From Chloroflexota bacterium (GTDB lineage: Bacteria; Chloroflexota; Anaerolineae; Anaerolineales; Villigracilaceae): a stretch of 41,147 bases of DNA. The notes beneath the pieces are model-generated. The model saw nothing but the letters and a program-made list of their open reading frames with translations, was not told the DNA's origin and searched no databases. The DNA lies in the NCBI GenBank assembly GCA_026390015.1, contig JAPLGS010000162.1, forward strand, positions 1 to 41,147. The letters are read 5' to 3'. Each line of letters starts with the position of its first letter. Position 1 is the stretch's first letter. Positions 17,330 through 23,647 of the stretch are shown here, piece after piece. Position numbers and translations under genes: made by a program.

Positions 17330-17767
17330 TCATGACCACCACCGAATGTTTATCTCATCGATCCTCAATAAGGTTCTGTAATGTCTGAGGAAATGGATTA
17401 CAGCACTACGCAAGAAGAGGTGACGGCGCGATGAAACTTTGGAAAAACGAAGCTGGCCTACCTCAAATCGTTCGTACACTTGGAACCAGTACTTGCCTCG
17501 ATATTCAATCAAAACACCGTCACCAAGCTCTTCAGGCTTGGCGTTGACCGGAAAGAAGGGATCATCTACAAGAGAGGACTGCACCACTGCTACGATCGCT
17601 GACAGGGGCATCGTGACGCTACGAAGCCGTTGCTGCCTTGGCGTGGCCAGGCTCAGGTCAAGCATGAGTTTTTTTGCCAAGCTTAGTTGCTCAAGTGTAT
17701 GCATATGCTTTTTGCTGCCCTTGCGGTAGAGAAGGCAGTACTCGCCCTCTCCCAGCATACCATCCAA
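17330..17767 (-). CDS. Hypothetical protein of 145 residues
   Basis: A soluble, basic protein (LSLATPRQQRLRSVTMPLSA; FEVGQLRFSKVSSRRHLFLR). The central part, FFPVNAKPEELGDGVLIEYR followed by GKYWFQVYERFEV, has alternating strands, and the C-terminus is helical. No family is recognised with confidence. The true start may be the internal ATG of MHTLEQLSLAKKL rather than 17767, since no clear ribosome binding site precedes the first ATG. Monocistronic in the accessory region. Confidence 0.5.
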   Translation of the reverse strand: MDGMLGEGEYCLLYRKGSKKHMHTLEQLSLAKKLMLDLSLATPRQQRLRSVTMPLSAIVAVVQSSLVDDPFFPVNAKPEELGDGVLIEYRGKYWFQVYERFEVGQLRFSKVSSRRHLFLRSAVIHFLRHYRTLLRIDEINIRWWS

Positions 17768-17981
17768 ATATTCTTATTGGCATATAGTGGAGATGATAAC
17801 AGAGAAATCAACTGTGTTTACGGTGTTCTTTCAATCGTATGTACGCAAAGGTTGTCAGGGAAAGAGATCCTCTGGTAGCGTATTTAAGGGATTAACAAAA
17901 CCGATCTACCCGAGGCCCAAGTGGTATGTACTTCAAAGTTAGAATTATCCGAAATCACAATACTCATCATATAGTTATTGC

Positions 17982-18953
17982 TCATCTTGCAAGTCTCATT
18001 TTTTGTCTTACAAATGCCGCGTTGAATATTCTATTAAAGAAACCTTTATACCCATCCCCATCGTATAAGATCATATAATCCGCCGGGCCATATTCCTCCG
18101 GCTTGAACATGATACCGCCATTTGGATTAATCTCCAGGATAAACAACTCACCTTGTTCGTTCATGCGGATGTCGCAACGCCCATAGCCTGAGCAACCCAT
18201 TGCGAGATACATTTTCTTTGCAATATCATGTAAATGCGAGATTAGCTGCGGGTCAACAATTTTTTTGAAATCAAAAGGCGCGTTGTAATTCCACTTGACA
18301 TCCACATGCCAAAATTCTTCATTGGGAGGAAATACCAACTCGGCAGGCGGATATGCAAATGGTTGGCTCAAGTCATTAGCATTGTCCACAACAAGTACGT
18401 TGTATTCTTTGCCGACAATGAATTCTTCCATGCGCGCCGCGCCAAATTCCGAACATATCCGATCCACTTGAGTTCGGACTTGTTCCAGCGTATCTGCCCG
18501 TGAGTCTTTGGTCATACCAGTACTTCCATAACTTTTCGGATGTTTAACCATGATGGGATAGCGCAAATTAATCACCAATTTTTCTGCTTCGCCAACATTT
18601 TTTACATGATAACCTTTTACAAAATTGATGTCGTTTGCCTCTGCGATGGCTTGCATCTCCTCGCGTGTTGGATCAAAACAATTCGAATCCGCTCCAGTAA
18701 AAGGTAAGTTCAGCTGTTCTAAAGCATTAACGACTTCAATCGCATGATACCCGTTCACAGCATCTTCCGAATCTTCGAATTCATAACCTTCACAAATATT
18801 AAGGAATACATCGAATTCTTTTTTTTCGGCCAATGCGCGGATTTTTTCCCGAACAGGCGCAGTCAAAGTTATCAATTGCCATTCGAAATCTTTTATATAC
18901 GGAGCGGGGTCGAAATCTGAAATCTCTTCATCTGAAAGAATACAAACTCGCAT
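17982..18953 (-). CDS. ATP-grasp ligase, D-alanine-D-alanine ligase-like
   Basis: A 323-residue cytoplasmic protein with the D-Ala-D-Ala ligase/ATP-grasp layout. The N-terminal domain (1-105) has DVFLNICEGYEFEDSEDAVNG in the place of the Ddl nucleotide-loop region and LPFTGADSNCFDPTREEMQA. The ATP-grasp part has YPIMVKHPKSYGSTGM (phosphate-binding loop), MEEFIVGKEYNVLVV and YGRCDIRMNEQGELFILEIN-PNGG, containing the metal-binding Asp, Glu and Asn. It probably joins a carboxylate to an amine through an acyl-phosphate; the substrate is unknown, and it is too divergent to be the cell-wall Ddl. AGAGG precedes the ATG. A terminator separates it from the SIS gene upstream. Confidence 0.8.
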   Translation of the reverse strand: MRVCILSDEEISDFDPAPYIKDFEWQLITLTAPVREKIRALAEKKEFDVFLNICEGYEFEDSEDAVNGYHAIEVVNALEQLNLPFTGADSNCFDPTREEMQAIAEANDINFVKGYHVKNVGEAEKLVINLRYPIMVKHPKSYGSTGMTKDSRADTLEQVRTQVDRICSEFGAARMEEFIVGKEYNVLVVDNANDLSQPFAYPPAELVFPPNEEFWHVDVKWNYNAPFDFKKIVDPQLISHLHDIAKKMYLAMGCSGYGRCDIRMNEQGELFILEINPNGGIMFKPEEYGPADYMILYDGDGYKGFFNRIFNAAFVRQKMRLAR

Positions 18954-18993
18954 GATTTACCTCTTTATTGTTTTGGGCATTTTCATATAAAAC

Positions 18994-19019
18994 AAAAAAA
19001 GAGCGGCGCCAAACTGCTC
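18994..19019 (-). terminator. Intrinsic terminator after the SIS-domain gene
   Basis: On the minus strand GAGCAG (19019-19014) pairs with CCGCTC (19006-19001) apart from one A-C mismatch, and is followed directly by seven T residues and a further T-rich run. It lies just after the SIS-domain stop and before the ATP-grasp gene. Confidence 0.65.
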
Positions 19020-19038
19020 CTTGAAAAAACTGAAGGCT

Positions 19039-20076
19039 TTATTTTGTCTTGGTCACCTTGCGGATACTGCGTGGTTGTTCGGCATTATATCCCTTTGCCA
19101 ATGTTAGATGATAGGCAAACAACTGTGCAGGGAGAATACTTATCAGCGGAGATAACCACTCGGGTATATCGGCTGGAATGGTCAGAGGTGTTTGAGCCTC
19201 CGCCAACGCTCTTTTGTCATTGGAGATCACAACGAGTTCTGCTGAAAAATCTTTGCGAAGTCTTTTCAACATTTGAAGCATGGAATCGAAAACCTTGCCT
19301 TTTGGCGCGACAGCCATAACAGGAAAACCCCGCTCCACCATCGCAATGGGACCATGCGCAAAATCGGCGGAGGAATATGGTTCAGCTTTCACGTAGGTTA
19401 ACTCTTTTAATTTTAACGCCCATTCAAACGCGGTCGCATAATTAAATCCACGCCCGAGCACAATGGTTTGATCCATATAGCGGTAGCGCTGCGCGGCTTC
19501 TGCGATAAATTCGTTTTGCTTCAAAACTTCCTTCATCCAATGAACTGTTTTGTTTAAGTCTTCCCAGTATTTTTTGTTTCCGTTTAGCGCCGCTGAAAGC
19601 ATTGCAATCGACATCAACTCGGTGGTATAGGTTTTGGTCGCGGCCACAGCTTTTTCAGCGCCCGCGTTAATATCCAATAGAAAATCTGCGCTTTGTGCGA
19701 GCGGAGATTTTGACTCATTCGTGATCGCAAGTGTTAAACAATTTTGCCGCCTGCCCTCCTCCAGCACGCTGACAATATCAGGGGATTGCCCCGATTGTGA
19801 GATACCGATGACCAGCGCGTTCTTCAATTTCGGTGGCTGTTTGTAATATGTAAAAAGGGACGGGGTCGCGAGCGCGAGCGGAAGTCCGTTCAAGGCGCCT
19901 AGCAGATAATTTGCGTAGCGCCCCGCATTATCCGATGTGCCGCGCGCCGCGAGAAAGACATATTGAATATCACGTTTATGGATGGCAGCGGCGATCTGCT
20001 CCACAGTTTTTTTCTGCGAAACCAGCAGGGCGCTAATACGTTCAGGCTGTTCGGTAATTTCGGAGTAAATAGTCAT
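19039..20076 (-). CDS. SIS-domain sugar-phosphate isomerase/deaminase (GlmS C-terminal domain-like)
   Basis: A 345-residue protein made of two SIS domains without the N-terminal glutaminase of GlmS. First SIS: FLAARGTSDNAGRYANYLL and VIGISQSGQSPDIVSVLEEG, with the Ser-rich sugar-phosphate loop. Second SIS: TIVLGRGFNYATAFEWALKL-KE, then YSSADFAHGP. The C-terminus PRSIRKVTKT matches the conserved tail of GlmS, AgaS and NagB-II, which carries the catalytic Lys. It probably deaminates or isomerises an amino-sugar phosphate (glucosamine-6-phosphate deaminase type); the exact substrate is unclear. It is divergent from the dtxR-like gene with a 115-nt shared promoter region. A TAAAAT lies 6 nt before the ATG. 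Confidence 0.85.
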   Translation of the reverse strand: MTIYSEITEQPERISALLVSQKKTVEQIAAAIHKRDIQYVFLAARGTSDNAGRYANYLLGALNGLPLALATPSLFTYYKQPPKLKNALVIGISQSGQSPDIVSVLEEGRRQNCLTLAITNESKSPLAQSADFLLDINAGAEKAVAATKTYTTELMSIAMLSAALNGNKKYWEDLNKTVHWMKEVLKQNEFIAEAAQRYRYMDQTIVLGRGFNYATAFEWALKLKELTYVKAEPYSSADFAHGPIAMVERGFPVMAVAPKGKVFDSMLQMLKRLRKDFSAELVVISNDKRALAEAQTPLTIPADIPEWLSPLISILPAQLFAYHLTLAKGYNAEQPRSIRKVTKTK

Positions 20077-20121
20077 AGGCCTATTTTACACCTTGACGTA
20101 AAACTTAATAATGGCTAAAAT

Positions 20122-20141
20122 TATTTAGCTTCACCTAAATA
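20122..20141. promoter_or_regulatory. Candidate metal-regulator operator upstream of the dtxR-like gene
   Basis: A perfect 7-bp inverted repeat TATTTAG-N6-CTAAATA. It overlaps the -35/spacer region of a plausible plus-strand promoter whose -10 is TATGAT (20148-20153). The half site TTTAG resembles the TTAGG and TTTAG half sites of DtxR- and MntR-type boxes, which points to autoregulation. It could also influence the divergent SIS gene. Confidence 0.55.
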
Positions 20142-20191
20142 GTTTTTTATGATTGCAAAAAAACTAATTTTCCAAACAGTAAAGGAACAAC

Positions 20192-20863
20192 ATGTCAGAA
20201 ATTATGACCCGATCCATTCAAGATTATCTCAAGCATATTTATGAGCTTAATGAATATGGCAGCGCGGCCAGCACGAACGATCTTGCGGCGCGTCTCAACA
20301 TTGCTCCTGCTTCAGTAACGGGCATGTTGCAAAAATTAGCCAACTCCAAACCTGCGTTGGTTGTTTACAAAAAACACCAAGGCGCTACTCTCACAAGACC
20401 CGGCGAGAAAGCCGCGCTTGAGGTGATCCGCCATCACCGCCTGCTTGAAACTTTTCTCGTCACCACACTCGGCTATTCATGGGATGAAGTCCACTGTGAA
20501 GCGGATAAACTCGAGCATGTGATCTCGGAGGATTTTGAAGCGCGCATGGCTAAAGCATTGGGACATCCGACTCGCGACCCGCACGGCGAATTAATTCCAA
20601 CTGCGGATCTGGTCATGCCCGCCGACAAATCATGTCCGCTCGCTTCATTGCGGACCGACGACACCGCCACCGTCCGAAGAGTGTCAGACGACGACCCAGC
20701 CTTGCTCCGCCACCTGCGTAAGATCGGCGTTGTACCCGAGGTGAAGATCGTTGTCAAAAGTTATTCAGAGTTCGATGGGAATTTGACATTGCAAGTCGAA
20801 GGTCAAAAGTTAAATGTTGTGCTTGGGAAAGCTATAACAAGCCAGGTGTTTGTGGATAAATAA
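20192..20863 (+). CDS. DtxR/MntR-family metal-dependent regulator with FeoA-like C-terminal domain
   Basis: A 223-residue soluble regulator. Residues 5-65 form the winged helix (IQDYLKHIYELNEYGSAAST, then ARLNIAPASVTGMLQKLA). The metal-binding dimerisation domain (about 70-140) has HHRLLETFL and DEVHCEADKLEHVIS, then HPTRDPHGELIPT. The last 75 residues are an SH3-like/FeoA domain. Where DtxR has Met10 there is Asp, as in MntR, and the position of DtxR Cys102 is Asp, so manganese or mixed Fe/Mn sensing is possible. When metal-bound it should repress uptake genes such as the feoB genes downstream. AAAGGA precedes the ATG. A perfect inverted repeat lies in its promoter, so autoregulation is likely. 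Confidence 0.88.
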   Translation: MSEIMTRSIQDYLKHIYELNEYGSAASTNDLAARLNIAPASVTGMLQKLANSKPALVVYKKHQGATLTRPGEKAALEVIRHHRLLETFLVTTLGYSWDEVHCEADKLEHVISEDFEARMAKALGHPTRDPHGELIPTADLVMPADKSCPLASLRTDDTATVRRVSDDDPALLRHLRKIGVVPEVKIVVKSYSEFDGNLTLQVEGQKLNVVLGKAITSQVFVDK

Positions 20864-20882
20864 AATACAAACTCTACACTCT

Positions 20883-20930
20883 CGGCGGTGTCCCCGCCGC
20901 CGTCCACAGGATGCTTCGCAAAGGACGGCG
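20883..20930. repeat. GC-rich REP-like element with two alternative hairpins
   Basis: CGGCGG (20883-20888) pairs with CCGCCG (20894-20899), while CGCCGTCC (20898-20905) pairs with GGACGGCG (20923-20930). The stems share two bases, so only one can form fully at a time. It lies in the gap between the dtxR-like and methyltransferase-like genes and is much richer in G and C than its surroundings, like an inserted repetitive element. Confidence 0.55.
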
Positions 20931-20981
20931 ACTTGAGCAATGATGGAAATAAAATCAGAAGTAAAAAATTAGAGGTAAAAA

Positions 20982-21581
20982 ATGAACGAAAATGTTTTTA
21001 GAATTTTAGCGGCCTTCATCCTTTTTACAGGGACAGGCATTTCAGTCTACTTCCGCCGCAAAGCAGATAAAGAAACAAGGGAAAAGATCTCACGCAGAGC
21101 GGACGGTTCTGCCATGATGAACATGATTAGATTCGGCGGGTTGATTCTGTGGATGAGTCCGCTTGTATATTTGATCAACCCGAACTGGATGAATTGGTCC
21201 AAAATTGGTCTGCCAGATTTGATCCGCTGGACGGGAGTTGGAATTGGCATTCTTTGTGTCATTGGAATTTACTGGCTGTTCAGCAGTATCGGCAGCGGCA
21301 TCACCCCCACCAGCGCCACACGCAAGGAACACAAACTTGTCACGCGCGGAATCTATCACTGGATACGACATCCGCTTTACACGATAGGATCATCTTTTAT
21401 TATTTCTTTTGGCATGATGGCAGATAATTGGTTCATCTCTGCGTTTGGATTTCTGGCCTTCATCTTAATGGCAGCCCGCACTCCAAAAGAAGAAGCCAAT
21501 CTCATTGAAAAATTCGGAGATGATTATAGAGAATACATGAAACACACAGGCCGTTTTTTACCTAAATTAGGAAGTAGATAA
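20982..21581 (+). CDS. Isoprenylcysteine carboxyl methyltransferase-like membrane protein
   Basis: A 199-residue integral membrane protein with about four to five helices (4-22, 47-68, 80-103, 130-160). The C-terminal core HKLVTRGIYHWIRHPLYTIG and KEEANLIEKFGDDYREYMKH is the hallmark of the ICMT/phospholipid N-methyltransferase superfamily: the first binds S-adenosylmethionine with RHP, and the second gives the conserved Glu-Glu and Tyr-x-x-Tyr. The bacterial substrate is generally unknown. It ends 3 nt before the membrane-anchored DtxR gene, so they are one operon. A role in the metal regulon is inferred from position only. AGAGG precedes the ATG. Confidence 0.8.
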   Translation: MNENVFRILAAFILFTGTGISVYFRRKADKETREKISRRADGSAMMNMIRFGGLILWMSPLVYLINPNWMNWSKIGLPDLIRWTGVGIGILCVIGIYWLFSSIGSGITPTSATRKEHKLVTRGIYHWIRHPLYTIGSSFIISFGMMADNWFISAFGFLAFILMAARTPKEEANLIEKFGDDYREYMKHTGRFLPKLGSR

Positions 21582-21584
21582 ATT

Positions 21585-22589
21585 ATGAACATAACAATTT
21601 GGCTGGTATTGACCATCATTCTGCTCGCTGTAATTTTCATTCCGCGCGTAGGATTAATCGCGATCTACAAAACCTATCGCATCGCGCAAGCGCGAGAGCA
21701 GGTTGAAGATGCGCTCAAACATCTGCTTGACCGCGAACAACAGGGGCGGCACGCATCACCCGAGTCTTTGGGCGGGACATTGGACATGCCGCGCGGCAAT
21801 GTCACGCGACTCATCGAAGATATGGAAACACAGGGTTTGCTTGAATCTCGCGGCACGAATCTATTTCTCACAACTGAAGGCGAACGTTGGGCTATGCACG
21901 TGGTCCGCGCGCATCGTTTGTGGGAACGCTATCTCACAGATGAAGCGCGAATGCCTCTCGAGAAAGTTCATGGCGAAGCGCAGCGCCGTGAACATTCATT
22001 CACAGATGCACAGCTCAATGATCTGGATGCGGCTCTGGGCCACCCGACGCGTGACCCGCATGGCGACCCCATCCCTACCCGTGAGGGGACTCTGCTCAAG
22101 GCGGAGGGAATGCCATTGACAGCGTGGCAGTCTGAAGGTCCAGCACGGATCGTGCACCTTGAGGATGAACCTGCACTCGCGTTTGAACAAATCCTGGCGG
22201 CAGGACTCCGTTTGGGGCAAACCATCCGAATCCTGGATCGAAACTCACAGCGGATTTTATTGACAGATGGCGAGACCGAGTACCGACTTGCGCCCGCAGT
22301 GGCTGCAAATGTGAGTGTAGCTGCGCTGCCTGAAAGTGAAATTGCAAAAGCGAGCGCGATCCCGCTGGTGGAGTTGCAGCATGACCAACGCGGAGAAATT
22401 GTGATCCTGGATGATGCGGTGCAGGGTTTTACTCGGAGACGATTTTTGGATCTGGGACTCACGCCCGGGACCACGATCTATCCTGAATTGCAAAACTTTT
22501 TCGGCGACCCGCGCGCCTATCGTGTGCGAGGAACATTGATCGCGCTGCGAAAAGATCAAGCGGCACAGATTTGGGTGAAGCCGATATAA
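21585..22589 (+). CDS. Membrane-anchored DtxR-like regulator with C-terminal FeoA domains
   Basis: A 334-residue fusion. Residues 3-27 (IWLVLTIILLAVIFIPRVGLI) are one membrane helix, absent from ordinary DtxR proteins. Residues 35-100 are a winged helix (LKHLLDREQQGRHASPESLG, NVTRLIEDMETQGLLE). The DtxR metal/dimer domain follows (AHRLWERYLTDE, EKVHGEAQRREHSF, HPTRDPHGDPIPTREG). There are then two FeoA/SH3-like units, about 180-250 and 260-334; the second (FTRRRFLDLGLTPGTTIYP) is the clear FeoA signature. Because FeoB downstream has no separate FeoA partner, the protein could serve both as a membrane-side metal sensor and as the FeoA subunit. That idea is inference. Whether the winged helix still binds DNA is unknown. 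Confidence 0.8.
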   Translation: MNITIWLVLTIILLAVIFIPRVGLIAIYKTYRIAQAREQVEDALKHLLDREQQGRHASPESLGGTLDMPRGNVTRLIEDMETQGLLESRGTNLFLTTEGERWAMHVVRAHRLWERYLTDEARMPLEKVHGEAQRREHSFTDAQLNDLDAALGHPTRDPHGDPIPTREGTLLKAEGMPLTAWQSEGPARIVHLEDEPALAFEQILAAGLRLGQTIRILDRNSQRILLTDGETEYRLAPAVAANVSVAALPESEIAKASAIPLVELQHDQRGEIVILDDAVQGFTRRRFLDLGLTPGTTIYPELQNFFGDPRAYRVRGTLIALRKDQAAQIWVKPI

Positions 22590-22667
22590 GTACACACGAA
22601 AACAAGTAGACTAGTATTAAAGCACGTGCGTACTTGTTTACATGTTTACCTTTTTCTATTTACGATT
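22588..22667 (+). repeat. Inverted array of degenerate octamers, array 1 (upstream of feoB-N)
   Basis: Reads in a constant 8-bp phase. First come AAGTACAC, ACGAAAAC, AAGTAGAC and the weaker TAGTATTA, then a centre, then GCGTACTT, GTTTACAT, GTTTACCT. The left consensus AAGTANAC is the reverse complement of the right consensus GTNTACTT, so the array can fold on itself. It fills the gap from the stop of the anchored regulator to the feoB-N ribosome binding site. Confidence 0.65.
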
Positions 22668-22682
22668 TCGAAAAGAGGAAAA

Positions 22683-23519
22683 ATGACAAACACTAAAACC
22701 GTACTCCCCACCGAACATTGCGAAACCTGCCCCGCGTTCACGCAGTTGGAGCAGATGGGAATCAAGGTCGGAGATTTTGACCGCGTGATCGCGCTGGCTG
22801 GGAATCCCAACACAGGCAAATCCACTTTGTTCAATGCGCTGACTGGTTTGAAGCAGCACACAGGTAATTGGCCTGGAAAAACAGTCACCCGCGCCGAAGG
22901 CGGATTCGAATTCAACAAGATACGCTACAAGCTGGTTGACCTGCCTGGAACGTATTCGCTGCTCTCTGCTTCGCAAGATGAAGAGGTGGCGCGTGATTTT
23001 ATTCTTTTTGGCCAACCAAGCTGCACCATCGTCGTGACAGACGCGACCTCATTGGAGCGAAATCTAAATCTTGTTTTGCAGGTGATGGAGATCACAGAGA
23101 ATGTTGTGGTCGCCATCAACTTAATGGATGAAGCAAAAAGAAAAGGACTCGAGGTTGATCCGCGTTCATTGAGCCGCGATCTGGGCATCCCTGCAATCGC
23201 GATCACTGCGCGAAGCGGCGAAGGCATTCATACTTTATTGGGCGCTGTCGCAGATGTGATAGAAGGAAATATAGTGACCAAACCCCTGCGCGTGGGCGGC
23301 ACACCCGAATTCCAAAAAGCAGTGAACGAACTCGTGCCGATGATCGAACAAATGGCGCCTGGCATTCCAAATGCACGCTGGCTTGCGATCCGTTTACTGG
23401 ATGGCGATGCGCGGGTGCAGAAAGCCCTGTCCACGGGCGAGCTGGCCGATATTGTCTCACGTCAACAACGCGCGGATGTACAGTTCAGCGGCAAGATGTC
23501 GGTTGAAGGTAGACAGTGA
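22683..23519 (+). CDS. feoB: FeoB GTPase domain as a separate protein (split FeoB, N part)
   Basis: A 278-residue cytosolic G protein. Motifs: G1 GNPNTGKST (40-48), G2 region GNWPGKTVTR, G3 DLPG (86-89), G4 NLMD (146-149), and G5-type ITARSGEG. The following helical S-domain (about 200-270) is present. There is an unusual N-terminal extension of about 33 residues with a CETCPAF motif that might bind iron or zinc. GTP binding here normally gates ferrous iron import by the FeoB membrane domain, which follows as a separate gene. The ATG at 22683 is chosen for its AGAGGAA site; earlier frames lie in repeat DNA. The last codons (EGRQ and stop) are made of the octamer repeat, so the C-terminus was shaped by the repeat. 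Confidence 0.9.
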   Translation: MTNTKTVLPTEHCETCPAFTQLEQMGIKVGDFDRVIALAGNPNTGKSTLFNALTGLKQHTGNWPGKTVTRAEGGFEFNKIRYKLVDLPGTYSLLSASQDEEVARDFILFGQPSCTIVVTDATSLERNLNLVLQVMEITENVVVAINLMDEAKRKGLEVDPRSLSRDLGIPAIAITARSGEGIHTLLGAVADVIEGNIVTKPLRVGGTPEFQKAVNELVPMIEQMAPGIPNARWLAIRLLDGDARVQKALSTGELADIVSRQQRADVQFSGKMSVEGRQ

Positions 23520-23635
23520 GGAGGTAGACAGGAAAACAGGTATACAGGTAAACAAGCGGTGCTCGTTCTGCCTATACCTGTCTACGTGTCTTCTTCTACA
23601 CCTTTCTTCTTGTGTACTTGTGTACGCATTTACCA
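23507..23635 (+). repeat. Inverted array of degenerate octamers, array 2 (at the feoB split point)
   Basis: Left side: AGGTAGAC at 23507, then from 23522 in exact 8-bp steps AGGTAGAC, AGGAAAAC, AGGTATAC, AGGTAAAC. Right side from 23572 in exact 8-bp steps: CTATACCT, GTCTACGT, GTCTTCTT, CTACACCT, TTCTTCTT, GTGTACTT, GTGTACGC, ATTTACCA. The right consensus GTNTACCT is the reverse complement of the left AGGTANAC. The first unit overlaps the last codons of the GTPase gene; the last ends just before the ribosome binding site of the permease gene. Confidence 0.75.
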
Positions 23636-23647
23636 AAGGAAAAAACA

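Noticed and set aside
14601-17981. Integron cassette array with attC sites
   Set aside because: The inverted repeat at 17278-17322 has CTAAC in its loop instead of at its ends, other gaps lack matching RYYYAAC/GTTRRRY pairs, and no integrase is present. Left as a loose island hypothesis only.
20192-20863. Calling the first DtxR-like protein a strict iron regulator (IdeR)
   Set aside because: Two metal-ligand positions differ from DtxR (Asp where Met10 and Cys102 would be), so manganese or mixed specificity is equally possible.
22588-23635. CRISPR array
   Set aside because: The repeats are only 8 bp, degenerate and contiguous with no spacers, in inverted orientation; no cas genes are near.
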